A DNA stretch of 64,000 bases from Nemertoderma westbladi (Eukaryota > Xenacoelomorpha > Nemertodermatida > Nemertodermatidae): contig JAUCBJ010001966.1 of the NCBI GenBank assembly GCA_032718475.1, positions 18,236 to 82,235 on the forward strand, in the 5' to 3' direction. Numbering within the stretch: position 1 is the stretch's first letter; each line of letters starts with the position of its first letter. Both the position numbers and the translations under genes were made by a program. The notes under the pieces were generated by a model. It searched no databases. It was not told the origin of the DNA and was given only the letters and a program-made list of their open reading frames with translations. Of this stretch, positions 33,838-45,660 are shown piece by piece.

Positions 33838-35058
33838 GTATTAATTTATTTATTCAGGCTATTTATCATTGTATTATTTTTATCGCATTTTACAAATATG
33901 TTTCTCAAAAAATATATAATTAAGCCCAGAAGCCCACCCAATGCAAGATTTATGTGAATAACTAAAACCGACTCTGTCTCTTATGAACCCACAGCTTGGA
34001 GTCTACTACTACCCTACCCTACAAATATCAAATAACTGAACTTCAGTAATCATAAATTGCTTATTAACACTACTACCTACTATACCACTACTTACTTAGA
34101 GTCAGACTACAGCAGCCATAAGGCTTTTTTCCTATTTACTGTGATTGCCTTTGGTTTCACATAGGCTAATTTCGGGTGGCCGAAGAATATAATCCAAAAC
34201 ATAACCCTGCATTGTCATCTATATTGCACTGGTTTGCAGTATACACTGTGTGTGGATACAGGTGTAGTGAGAAAATAAACAGAACATGTCGTAAGCGATT
34301 TATACCAGGATATGTGTAGCAGGATATTATGTCTTAGGCAAATTCTTTGTAGTAAGTTTTGTGCCCATGTCACTGAGGTAATAATTTTTTAAGCTAATAT
34401 TTAAGTAAGTGTTATTAACTTACTTGAAAATTAGCTGGCAAATTCTTGATACTCCAGCTTGGAATATCTGTGATGTGAGCTTTGGTCTAGGTTTGTCAAG
34501 TCATATATCGTTACTGTCATGAAAGAACAACACAAGTCCAAAAATCAAAATTGTTTGGGAATGACTCCCTGCTCCCCATTTTGCCTATTTCTGGTTGAGT
34601 GCACTAAAAACGGTCCTACCATAATATCGCATTAAAATAATACTCTACTACTAAGTGTTTTATGCCTTCCACCAACCTGGTGGCTAATTCCCCCAGATCC
34701 TTCCAGGCTTCCCGATTCTCCATAGTTGTCGCAATTTCGTTTTTCCGAAGTTCAGTACCCCTTTCAAGTTGGACTATATGTAATAACCACTCATCCATGG
34801 TTTCACTTTCTTTGTGTTGGTTGCCAGAAAAGTAGATATTGTTTGACCTCATGTTTACTTCATTACTTTACTAAAAAGGTAAATTGACAGAAAATGAAGC
34901 AAGTAAAATGAAGCATAAAGGACTAGTAAAATGAAAAAAATAAGGCACTAAATATAAAAGATAAAAAAAGAAGAAATATATCGCAATAAAGTAATTAAAA
35001 AGGAAATTGTCCTATTCTCACGACCGAAATATATAATTTAATTATATAATTTTTGCAG
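33838..35058. other. intron stretch between exon 7 and EGF exon
   Basis: After CCCACAG at 33993 the text LGVYYYPTLQI is open in phase 0 and could be a further exon, but it lacks a donor before its stop. A - strand frame at 34616-34852 is rich in Glu but unrecognised. The rest is AT-rich. Confidence 0.35.
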
Positions 35059-35190
35059 ACATCAACGAATGCCTTCAAAACGTCGACGATTGTCATTTGT
35101 TAGCAACTTGTACCAATACTGATGGTAACTATACTTGTGAATGCAATTATGGATATCCTGGTACTGGCAAACTGTGCACTCGATCACTAG
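35059..35190 (+). CDS. exon 8: calcium-binding EGF domain
   Basis: One exon, one module, phase 1 on both sides (TTTTGCAG before, CTAG|GTAAGT after). It starts DINEC, the calcium-binding signature of cbEGF domains, and has six Cys in order. CTNTDGNYTCEC fits the C-x-D/N-x4-F/Y-x-C-x-C consensus for beta-hydroxylation of Asp or Asn. The end GYPGTGKLC is the usual final loop. It probably acts as a rigid calcium-dependent spacer between the FN2 part and the lectin domains. Confidence 0.85.
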
Positions 35191-35382
35191 GTAAGTTGTC
35201 AGTTATTCCAACATGTTTGTTTATGTTGGTTTCAGAACACGTTTTCAAACATACTATAATTATTGTCTGTTCGAGAACGGAATATACTGATATAAAACCT
35301 GAATCAAATTAATCTGTATAACTACTGAGGCCATAGGCCGAAGTAGTTATACATGATTTATTTCCTGAAGGTATTATAGCCG

Positions 35383-35545
35383 TATATTCCGTTGCCCTTC
35401 TTGGGAACTGGCACCAACTTATTTGTTTTCATTTCTTGTGGGACTCTTGTTGTTCGGTACATGTCTACTATGATGGGATAGATGAGCTTTAAACACTCAG
35501 GTATTTTAAAGACCTCAGGGGGAACTCCATTAAAACGATATGGTG
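35383..35545 (-). mobile_element. fragment of RTE-like LINE RT region
   Basis: About 85-90 percent identical by eye to 53440-53580, inside the RTE-like LINE further right (shared 'ggaactggcaccaactt', 'gatgggatagatgagcttt'). A short antisense scrap without ends. Confidence 0.7.
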
Positions 35546-36224
35546 ATAATATAAATCTTTGACTTACGCATTTGTTACCATCAAAGCGACCGATGATACT
35601 GAGCCATATTTAGTGTTTGTTTTGCAAAACCAAAAATCAATTACTCATAAAATAAAAATAATAGCCGCAAGTTGGGCATCATAGTTTATAATGACCATCT
35701 CTGGACAGTATAAGCCACCACCATGCAGTAACACTGCCCAAGTAAGTAACACCAGTACTGTGTTTCAGGCCTATGTTTTTTGTATGTAAAGTATGACTTC
35801 TTGTTGTATGTGATCATGATGGGGTATTGCAAGATATGCAACACATTCAACATTCAAGGAGGTTAAAACATAATAATTTCAGCAGTCACTGATTGGTCAG
35901 TGAAATGGCCTACCAATCATATAGCGCTTGAATTAGGTGCTTTTAATGACAATAATGATCTCCATTATCCCATGGAGATGGTTTAGTGGGCACAACCGGT
36001 AAAACTTGATCGAAACCAGAGAAGAAAAGTCGCACCAATAATTGCTAGATAGATAGATATTTTATTGATCGGAGTCCAAAAGAAAGATAATACCAAACAC
36101 AAATAAGTATACCTGAATAAAGCAGGAAACATAGAAAAACAGGAATAAATAAACTATATAAAAAAAAACTATAACTATATCATCAGGACGATAAACATAA
36201 TCGAATATATAATAAGGGAAAATA

Positions 36225-36905
36225 TACCTAACTTGAAAGCAACAATAATATATACCTAAAAGGTATATACCTAAAGAAAATATACCTAGCTTGAAAGCAA
36301 CAATAATATATACCTAAAAGGTATATACCTAAAGAAAATATACCTAACTTGGAAGCAACAATAATATATACCTAAAAGGTATATACCTAAATCTCTGGAT
36401 GGCACATTCACAAGAATGCTACTCCGGGTACATTGTGTCAAGTACAATGCACACATCTCCAACCAGACACTATATAACATTGGAGGTGTCTCATTGGTTC
36501 CCCCAAGCTTGACACTAGAACAAAATCGCCTCCGCTTTGCAGGACATTGCTTTCGCCGTGAGGACCAGCCAGTGCATAATCTTGTACTTTGGCAGCCTCA
36601 TGGAGTGAATAAGCATGGTGGACAGCCCATGACTTTCTTGAGACGCATCTTAAAGGACACTGGCCTTAAAGATGCGGATAATCTAGCAAATGTCATGGGT
36701 GATAGGGAGTTGTGGCGGTGCAATTTTGTTGACAAGCCGGCACAGCATTCTTAAAAATGCAGCTGCAATGCAGCATGCCGATCCTAGTAGTAGTAGTAGT
36801 ATATACCTAAAGAAAATATACCTAACTTGAAAGCAACAATAATATATACCTAAAAGGTATATACCTAAAGAAAATATACCTAACATGAAAGCAACAATAA
36901 TTATA
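36225..36905. repeat. 59-bp AT-rich tandem repeat, split by an RTE insertion
   Basis: Units of about 59 bp containing AACTTGAAAGCAACAATAAT and ACCTAAAAGGTATATACC: about three before 36395 and two after 36799. The array is continuous once the insertion is removed. Confidence 0.85.
36395..36799 (+). mobile_element. 5'-truncated RTE-like LINE insertion
   Basis: The 3' end of the same LINE family as 52.0-54.5 kb. It encodes LRFAGHCFRREDQPVHNLVL and WRCNFVDKPAQ before the stop at 36754 and ends CAGCATGCCGATCC(TAG)n. Flanking TATACCTAAA on both sides (about 36384 and 36800) is the probable target duplication. Confidence 0.8.
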
Positions 36906-37674
36906 TCTGGCAACTGAAAGTAAATTAATATACGTAATATTTTGCCAATCGTCAGTTTACAGGTAGAAATACAAAAATATTAGGCCTAAACAGAAAAGGC
37001 CGAAAACAAAAGAATATGAAAAGCAGAGTATATTTATATGGTTATTACACCAAAAACACAAATAACACATGGTACAAGTGCTGAAACAAAGGCACAGTAG
37101 AGAGTTTGGCGTACTGTAGTAAAGAAAATGGGGAAATTAAACTGATTCAAGGCATTTCAGAGTGGGAAATATAAATGAGGCGGCTGACACAAAATTTGTT
37201 TCATTGAAGAAAATATCAACAGAAGTGAAATTTACGTCTTTGCTGGAATCACGCAAATTCAATAGGAGGGGACATGTGAGAAGGACATGTGATTCGGTTT
37301 GTACTGCACCGCATGTACAAAAACGACGCTCAGGTGTGATATGGAACCACCTGCTGGTTTCAACCGGAAGGTGAGTCGACATAAGCCGAAACCGGGTCCA
37401 CGCTAGATGGTGATGTTCGGGAACAACAATATGCTGAGTGTATACTGGTGGTATTATGAAAGTTGGGTTAATCGAGGAATGGAATGAATGACGTGTACTT
37501 TATGGCGTTTATGGATATCATCAAGCCAGATCACTCATCAGCTACAAAATTTCCATTGGGCCTGGCTAGCAGCCTGTCAATAACCTTACCCATTGGTGTG
37601 GCACTGCGACGTTCCAAATAAATAGCGAAAATTAGAGGGGAGTGTAGTTCGGGTTTGGATAAAATCGATTGAAT

Positions 37675-37752
37675 GTGGGGCGAGCCACGAAGTTGGCGGA
37701 GCCTTAGCGAATTGACACTGTTAGGGGGTGGGTCAATTTATGCAAATAGTTG

Positions 37753-37784
<32 letters not shown>

Positions 37785-38942
37785 GTCGTCGTTGTCGTCG
37801 TCGTTACGATTTTGACATGCTAATAACTTTGTCGGATTTAAAGCTGCCAAGTTGAAAATTTGTAGGTATCAATATGAGCAAAAGTTGAGATTTTTGAGAA
37901 CTTTCAGACACCATCAGTGCAATGGTCTCCCGCTAGAGGGCCACATGTCTAAACATTAAATGCCCTCCCATTTCTTTGCTTTTAATCCGTTTAAGCTGAA
38001 ACTTGGCAGATATGTATTAGACCATTAGCTGTGACTTTCAAAGGAGGCGAATCCATCTGCAGTTCTCCAGTCTGCCGCTAGAGGGCCAAAGGTGTGAAAG
38101 TGAAATCGTTGTCGTCGTTACGATTTTGACATGCTAATAACTTTGTCGGATTTAAAGCTGCCAAGTTGAAAATTTGTAGGTATCAATATGAGCAAAAGTT
38201 GAGATTTTTGAGAGACTTTCAGACACCATCAGTGCAATGGTCTCCCGCTAGAGGGCCACATGTCTAAACATTAAATGCCCTCCCATTTCTTTGCTTTTAA
38301 TCCGTTTAAGCTGAAACTTGGCAGATATGTATTAGACCATTAGCTGTGACTTTCAAAGGAGGCGAATCCATCTGCAGTTCTCCAGTCTGCCGCTAGAGGG
38401 GCAAAGGTCTGAAAGTGAAATCGTTGTTGTTGTTACGATTTTGACATGCTAATAACTTTGTCGGATTTAAAGCTGCCAAGTAGAAAATTTGTAGGTATCA
38501 ATATGAGCTAAAGTTGAGACGTTTGAGAGACTTTCAGACACCATCAGAGCAATAGTCTCCTGCTAGAGGGCCACATGTCTAAACGTTAAATGTCCTCCCA
38601 TTTCTTTGCTTTTAATCCATTTATGCTGAAATTTGGCAGATATGTACTAGACCATTAGCTGTGACTTTGAAAGAAGGAATTGAATTGAATTGAATTGAAG
38701 GCTAATCCGTGTGCAGTTCTTCAGTCTGCCGCTAGAGGGCGAAATGTTTGAAAGTGAAATCTTTCTCCCATCTCGTTATTTATGATCCGTTCAAGCTGAA
38801 ACGTAGCAGATATGTAGTAGAAGTCGGCCTGAGTCTTTGGTGGGCAGTAAACGGTCTGGAGTCCTCCAGTCTGCCGCTAGAGGGCGAAATGTATAACTAA
38901 GTATAATTAAGTCACGTGCTGCGCGAAGGCCCCACTTCGTGT
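37675..38942. mobile_element. dispersed repeat family, copy 2, with CTCF-like motifs
   Basis: Second copy of the element at 5664-6620, same orientation, nearly identical at both ends. It is about 310 bp longer because the internal unit starting GTCGTTACGATTTTGACATG occurs three times (near 37799, 38113, 38430). It holds about seven cores like CCGCTAGAGGGC, one with an extra G (near 38390). Dispersed identity over about 950 bp shows recent mobility or conversion. Confidence 0.8.
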
Positions 38943-41290
38943 ATATATGTTGCCATGAGCAAACGAATGCCTCGGGGGATGGAAGGCAGGTCTCCAGGTG
39001 TATTAAATCATGGCAGGTCTGTTGGTGGACGCCTACGGCGGATTTCAACATAGAGTAATAATGGTTACTGACTGGGTTTAAATTGGAACCGAGCCATGAC
39101 TGAGCCATGGGAGACCCCAGATAAACATAGGATGGACAGTTTCAGACCTTCATGATGCTGTTTGGGGGTTTCGAAAATTAGACCCTCCCTTGCCATTTAT
39201 GACAAGGAACTTAGTCTTCTTAATATTGATTTTCATGTTAAAATCTTGACAATATTGTAGAAGAAATTAAAATTTTGCAATGGTGGAGCTCCGAGATGTC
39301 ACTAAGATTGCTGAGTAGTCCATAAGAAGTACGGCATGGAGGCATTTTGGAAAACCATCACTGACACTATGTTTCAGGCATTGTAGGAGTGGATTTTTGT
39401 AAATAATGAATAAGAAACAATTACCATGTGCTCCTTGGAGCACGCCCTTAAGAGAAGTAATGATGGATGAGCCTAAGAAACTTATGGTGAAACTATACAA
39501 AGATTGCAATGCGCGAAGCATGACACCTCCACAACCCAAAGACTTGAGTTGAGTAAACAACTTATATATACCTAGATACAGAATCGTAGGCAGTAGCGAA
39601 ATCAATGAAAATAATGCACAGTTTGCATTTATTACTAAGGGCATAATCTATTAATAATCTCAAGATAAGGATATGTTCCTTGCAGTTTCTACCAGGTTGG
39701 GCCCCGCCTGTTCAATGTCAGGGGATATCCACCTTGACAACCGTTGGAATAGAATGTAATCATTGAGTTTGGCAAGGGCGTTGATAATAGAAATGCCGCG
39801 GTAGTTAGAACACAAAGTACGAGACCCACGCTTAAAAACAGACACAAGTTTGCTGCAGCCCCATGTTGGTGGAAAGAATACTCCCGAAAAAACAGCATTA
39901 AATAACGAAACGAGATAAACCAACCACTCAATAGGAGGCAATTTGAGAATACCTGGAGAGATACCGTCTGGGCCAGGAGCTTTGTTTCCTTTCAAATTAC
40001 TGATACCCTTATGAACCTCCTCAATGGAGTCAAGTAATGGAATATATTGGGAGTCTGAGGTTGGGACCAGGATGGGGTCAACAAACACATCGGCATCTAA
40101 AGGGTCACCGAGGAGAGATTGAAAATGGTGGGCGAACTGGGACTCACTAGGAGAAGCAAGATTACTGGATGGAGAATTATTATCAAAACCACCCATCCAG
40201 TTTATCCGCCACCATAAGAAACTGGTATCGTTAGTACTAATTAGGTCATTCCACAACTGATGGTCAGGTACATTTGTGGGGCAAATATTAAGGTTAGGTT
40301 CAAAGTTCCTTTTATGACGTGATGACAAAGCAACTGAGTATATGATATTGGTAAAACGATGCATTATATCTAAGTTAACTGGGTATATACCAGCAGAACT
40401 GAAAGTACTTTGATGAAGATTACTTACAAATAATTCAGCGTTAATATGGGATAATTTAATAGGCTTAGCACACAAAGTCGCTGTCATGTTGTGTTAGATG
40501 AACATAGCTACCCAAATCCATTGAGCGCTTGTGTAAGGACAGTGGTGTTGGCACCGCACTGGCAGCTAGTCTGATAAAAATTGCGTGGTGCTCAGAAGGG
40601 AGAGAGGTGGAAATTGGGCCACACTCCAAAACACGATCAATTGCACCATGACTAACTAGAGCACGATCTATTTCCGATATCAGCACATTATTCCTACAGT
40701 ACGTTAGACCACCACCAAACACTTTGGCTCCCAAACTGCCATAAATCAAGTTCAGCAAGTCACAATCTTGTAGCAACTGTAATAAACGTAGACCATTAGA
40801 GTTGGTGCCTAGATCATCGGGAACTGAGCAATTAATATTTATGTTACAAAAGGGTGGGTTAATAGTTAATTTATTGCCTATTCTAGAATTTAGCTCCCAA
40901 AATAACAAACCAATGATGGGAGGGGGAATCGAAAATATGAGTTTGAATATCAGCCCATATAACCAGGTCGTAATACCTTGAGTCAGATGGTGGTATAAAT
41001 ACACATGCAAAATCATAATTGTAATTAGCAATAGTAAACCAAATACTGTCATAATTGGTATATCTAACAGACTGAACAGTTAAGGCATTATGTACAAATA
41101 CAGCAACACCCCCTCGATGGGCTTGTTTCGAACGATGGTGGTAAGGGGGATGAAACCCCAGTACAGCAAAATTATAGGCAGTTTTTAACTCTTGTAGGCA
41201 CACCACGTCAAATTGTAAAATAATTTGAGAACCTGGGGAGTTAAATATTTCTCGCTGATACCGCCACAATTCCAGGAAAGTACTTTTAAT
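38943..41290 (-). pseudogene. LINE ORF2, endonuclease and RT, degenerate
   Basis: On the - strand the endonuclease part has VVCLQELKTAYN, GGVAVFVHN and FACVFIPPSDS. Next comes FVILGAKF (a GDFN-type box, degenerate), and further on LGAKVFGGGLTYCRN and EIDRALVSHGA. The RT begins GNKAPGPDGISPGILK and SNYRGISIINALAKL, and after frameshifts continues as VMLRALQSLYSF and LKGVLQGAHGN. The catalytic box is decayed (LMDYSAIL). At least three frameshifts. The family differs from the LINE at 18-27 kb. Confidence 0.7.
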
Positions 41291-41751
41291 TCATTACCAG
41301 TTATTCAATTCAATTTCTGTTTATTGCTACAACATGCTCAAATGGAGCCATTATTGTTAGATTTTACAAGTAAACAAACTGAAGAAAATACTAAAGAATG
41401 TAAGACCGGTAAACCAGTGTCAGCAGTACGGTAAAGATATGCACGTATTGTAATTTATAAAGTAATGTACATAGAACATGAACACATAAATATAAAACAA
41501 CTGAAAAAGTTACAATTGGATAACTGTGGTACACTAAAAAACTGGGGCAAAACGGTCTATAACAATATCATTACGATAGACAACTCTTTGTTTACAATCA
41601 ATCCAAATGTATGCACCAGCATTCTCTGGTTTCTTCCCCTCGACTTTAACGACGTATGTCCACCTGCCAAGCTCCTTGTTTATGGTGGGGTGGACGTCAG
41701 CTTTTAAGTAGACCTTATTAAAGGGTTCGCGAGAGGCTTTCAGGTTTTTCG

Positions 41752-42594
41752 TCAACCCGAGAAACTCCTTATGCGGGGGGGGGGGGGGGGGGTGGCAGAA
41801 GGTCCCAGGGAGATGAGAATAGGCCGTGGGTGGATGTGGCGGGTAGGGTTCGCGGCACCCAAACGTTTAGCACTGAATTCAGTAATAGAAAAACTCATCC
41901 CCATTTCCTTGAAATTGAGTTTGCACTTTTCGGTATCGTCTCTCTCACCACTGAAATCCTCCTCTATGACACCTTGACATATTAAATTCATTGCACGCAT
42001 GCCGTGGTCGACAGCTTCCGTATAGCCAATGGAGTTGTTCACAGCCAGATGAAGATCAGCATTCTCCGATTCAAGAGTTTCCACACGCCTCTCTAAAACT
42101 TGTATTCGTGAGTCGACTACATCTAGAATTATCGAACGAAGGTCGCCCACGGTTAATGCCGTTAGCGGAGTGGTACGAGTAATATTAAGGGCCTGAGATT
42201 GCGAGGATTGCATTGGGATGGGCTGCTGGGAGAGGTGAGGAACAGGTGGCGGTGGGTGAGGCTGCTGCCTATCTGGATATTGCAGAGATTGCCCACCTGA
42301 AAAATACGAGGTAGCTGTTGTTGAAGTACCCTGGTTGAAAGTACAGGCAGTGCAAAAACCAGGTGGGGTGACAGGAGTTCCAATTGGTGCTGGTATCTGG
42401 GGTCCAAGGTTTAGGGTACCGGTAGATACAACTTGCTGGGGCTGGGTTAAATTGGGAAAATGATCGAGGTGGGGACTGGATCCGTGGCGAACTGGTTGGC
42501 TACTTGATCCCGCTCCACAGCAGTGATTACAAAGACCACCAGCTCTTAAATGCTGCTGGAACGACGCTTTGCATACCTTGCAGAAACCCATCAC
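41752..42594 (-). pseudogene. LINE ORF1 with zinc motif and coiled coil
   Basis: ATG at 42594 on the - strand. The N-terminus has FCKVCKASFQQHL and LCNHCCG, a small Cys/His cluster. The middle is Pro/Gln-rich, and then a coiled-coil stretch (QVLERRVETLESENADLHLA) is followed by a charged segment. It lies directly upstream of the ORF2 remnant on the same strand. The frame is lost at its C-terminus in the G-tract at 41773. ORF1 by position and composition; the clade is not determined. Confidence 0.6.
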
Positions 42595-42599
42595 ATTCT

Positions 42600-43564
42600 A
42601 CCCCTACAGTCTACTGCTTTAGGCCAGTGCAGTAGCGCAGTACAGCAGTAGGACTACTTCATATTCAATATTCATGCAACAAAATACAAACCATTGTACA
42701 ACTGTACTGAACTTACTGCTACATCGCCATTCAACAGTCGGTGCATTTTACAAACTAAACTAAAACACCTTTAATATCCTCGATAAACTAAAGAATGCAC
42801 ACATTAAACCTATTTTAGTTATGTTTAAATTTCAGACATTAGCGCATCGTGCTGAGAAGAGATATTCCTTTGAAGAGCTAGCTATTCAGCTGGTGGGGTA
42901 ATACATTACAAACTAACAGTTGATGTTTGCTCACTGTCTGGGATAGAGTGAGAGAGTAATAAACTTATTATTGGCAAGTAATATGCAGGTTCTGCTGTTT
43001 GCAACTTCTCTGCAGTTTGGCACACATGAGGACCAGCAGCTAGTGTTTCTATCATTGAGTTCATGGTAATTTTCGTGTTTTGGGGGTATTTTTGGAAATA
43101 AAAAAGACACTTTAATAATTTTTATCGAAACTTTTTTTCCACATCCTGGGGTTGAGCTGCGTCGATTGATATAACTTTCATTGACGGACGAGCTATAGCT
43201 TCGGAGGAGTTTATATGATTACATACATAGTGAATACGTTTACAGTAAGAAGTCCTCCCGGTCATGTTAATTATATTATAATTGTTATCTGTTCAACTAA
43301 AATAGTGATTGGGAGATCGAATTGACCTCAGCTTCGCCGACTTTTCATAGAACTGCTCAGTCAGGGTACTGGTTTGAGGGACAGGTTCGTTTAAAGCCAG
43401 CTTGCTCGCTTTCTAGTAAGCTTGCTAATCGTGTAATCAATTAAATATTTAATAATTTATACATTATTATACATCCTTATTTGTACACTACAGTCTCTGC
43501 AAACTTCATAATAAATTGTATTGTATAATTCCATAATAATAATTTACCAAATTTACTTCTATAG
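42600..43564. other. LINE 5' region and intron before lectin exon 1A
   Basis: Bases 42865-42925 resemble 18334-18390 (shared GGGTAATACATTACAAA). The rest is AT-rich intron sequence with no coding signal. Confidence 0.45.
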
Positions 43565-43818
43565 ATAACTTCGCTCTTGGACAACCTACTGGTCAAAGCA
43601 CTGAGTATGTTGGTGCTGATTCCAACAACGCAGTGGATGGCAATGGGGATGGAGGGTATGGTCAGGGTAGTTGTATGCACACCTGTTTGTGGCCAAACGA
43701 ATGCAGCGATACAATTCATTGGTGGTGGGTTGATTTAGGTGGAGACTTAGCTGTTGGAGAAGTCAAAATCTATAATCGTGTTGACGTCTGCTGTACCGAC
43801 AAGATAATTGGAACTAGG
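43565..43818 (+). CDS. exon 9: F-type lectin domain 1, first half
   Basis: Enters in phase 1 after TATAG and leaves in phase 0 at AGG|GTAATT. It begins NFALGQPTGQST, the usual N-terminus of fucolectin/tachylectin-4 domains. It continues with SNNAVDGN, CMHTCLWPNECSD, IHWWWVDLG, VGEVKIYNR, then VDVCCTD. The vicinal Cys-Cys and the preceding Arg-x-Asp belong to the fucose-binding site of F-type lectins; one extra residue separates Asp from the later Lys compared with the classical R-x-D-x4-R/K motif. Expected role: secreted binding of fucosylated glycans. Confidence 0.85.
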
Positions 43819-44126
43819 GTAATTGTAGAAATTTATTTAATTTACTTAAATTTACAAATCAGTGAATTCGATAAAGATATCTACAAGAATTGGTAATCTT
43901 TATTTGTTTTTTTGACATACATAATTCATTTTATTTCACAGATTACCCGTGTCGATGCCGGTATTATATTAAATATAATTAGGTTAAATAAGCACGAATA
44001 AAACGGTTGTGGTAGTGCAACGATATAAAATATAGGTTATGTGTCACGTCTAGTTGTGAGCCTTACCCAAGCTCCCACTTATTCTAAATAATCAAATAAT
44101 AATAATTATATTCATATTTACAAAAG

Positions 44127-44281
44127 GTGTACGCGACCAACAGCAATGACATAACATTCCTGAACGGTATTGGCTCCAGTGCAGAAGTACCATGTGGTAC
44201 AATCACCCAAGGAACACCGCAACTTACTGTGATCAATTGTGTTGGGAAAGTTGGTCGGTACATCGTTCTCTTCAATGATAA
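44127..44281 (+). CDS. exon 10: F-type lectin domain 1, second half (start)
   Basis: Enters in phase 0 after AAAAG and is nearly identical to 51664-51818: VYATNSNDITFLNG, CGTITQGTPQL, VGRYIVLFND. In the second domain copy this runs straight on to DETLHVCEVMVY, but here it breaks off at FND, followed by about 450 bp of other DNA. The proposed donor AA|GTTTAT is weak, but phase 2 fits the downstream piece. Confidence 0.75.
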
Positions 44282-44734
44282 GTTTATTTATTAGTTTAGT
44301 TTATCGCGCAATGCGCGCAGCGCCAGACTATCTGGCATTTATTTGATCAACAATAAATTCGTAATAAAATAATAAAATTCGTAAACCGCATTACAGGGAA
44401 TTGAAATGTCTAAATATTACATATTTATAAACACAACCCGGTCACGAAATTTCAGTTATGTAATATAAGTCAATTACTAAAAATAACACATTCACACGTA
44501 GTTCTAGATTATGAATTAAAATATATTTCATACATTAATTATTTAATTAAAATAAAGGATACGTAGATCCACAATAGTGAAGTACAAGGTATGCTGCTGA
44601 CTCGTTTCGTGCATTAACAAATTTAAGTTAAGATTAAAATGGCCACGATTGCATCGAATATAGCCTATATAACCCGCTACATGTAATAGGATGTGGATTC
44701 AAAAATTCCAAATAAAGATATTTACGGTAGTCAG
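44282..44734. other. extra intron or insertion inside lectin domain 1
   Basis: This DNA has no counterpart in the second lectin domain. It is AT-rich, with GCGCAATGCGCGCAGCGCC near 44306. No clean target duplication is visible. It could be a gained intron, a transposon insertion or an old intron lost from the other copy. Confidence 0.6.
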
Positions 44735-44817
44735 TTATGACTCATCAGCAAGCTGCTATAGTCAAAACTATAATGACGAAACTTTACATGTCTGCGAAGT
44801 CATGGTTTACGTCAAAG
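44735..44817 (+). CDS. exon 11: F-type lectin domain 1, end
   Basis: The frame reads YDSSASCYSQNY and then NDETLHVCEVMVYVK, the conserved last strand of the lectin fold. It leaves in phase 1 at AAAG|GTGGGT, fitting domain 2. Three acceptors in the same phase are possible (TCAG before 44735, GCAAG, TATAG), so up to 15 extra residues including a Cys may be inserted compared with domain 2. Confidence 0.65.
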
Positions 44818-44939
44818 GTGGGTTGAATAGATAATCTAAAGTAGAGTAACTCAAAACAGATTCATTTGTTACAAAAGTGTAGTCTAGTCTATATATCTGC
44901 TGGTTCATGAATATTGGAGTTAATAATTGGAAATAAAGT

Positions 44940-45660
44940 TATGGGATAAATGCTAGCTAAATGCTAGCTAAATGCTAGCTAAATGCTAGCTTTTTGTGTT
45001 GTATTAATATTTACCACCGGTACATAATATTAATGTGCACCTACTCTACGTGTTATATACTTACCACCACAATTTATACATATTATTAATATTCATGCTT
45101 AGCATTATTGTATTTCACTGTTACCTTCTTTTCAATGTATTAATATTTACCAGCGTGCACCTACTGTACCTCACACCTACTGCACCTCACACCTACTGTA
45201 CCTCACACCTACTGCACCTCACACCTACTGTACCTCACACCTACTTTACATTTACCACCTCACACCTACTTTACCATATTTATCGCCGATTAATATTTAT
45301 CCTTACATAATCAACCACAACATAAAAATTAGAATTGGCGTGAAATTTAAAACATTCAGTTATATGTTCTTTTCAGTTCCGTTAACGGTTATAATGTACA
45401 TTGTATATATTATATATTATAGCTCAGTATACACACCCGGCTGATGATATCCGGAAGTTTGAAACCTAGGTACCGGGTTCGAGCCCCAATAGGGTCGGTT
45501 GATATTTTTCGCTATGGAGAACATTATCATATTTTCCTATTTACATTATAATCATTATATATATACAACTTGCTTGCTAATGAGGATGGGTAAATTGGAT
45601 ATAAAGCAGTAGGATATTGCCAGTGGTTAATTTCCCATTATAATATAAATAATTAGATAA
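44940..45660. repeat. short repeats and a tRNA-like SINE head
   Basis: TAAATGCTAGC is repeated at 44950-44990, and CACCTCACACCTACTG at 45160-45270. At 45418-45488 a pol III A box (TAGCTCAGTAT) and a perfect B box (GGTTCGAGCCC) lie about 57 bases apart, suggesting a SINE on the + strand. Confidence 0.5.

Larger units (their letters stand above)
36044..37382 (-). mobile_element. antisense LINE 3' end with C-terminal zinc motif
   Basis: At 37137-37382 the - strand encodes FCTCGAVQTESHVLLTCPL, the Cys-x-Cys-Gly...His...Cys motif found near the end of CR1/L2/jockey LINE ORF2 proteins. At 36044-36075 the sequence GATAGATAGATATTTTATTG looks like an antisense LINE tail with a tetranucleotide end. 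I infer that these belong together, the space between being 3' UTR that contains a 59-bp tandem repeat and an inserted RTE fragment. Confidence 0.45.
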
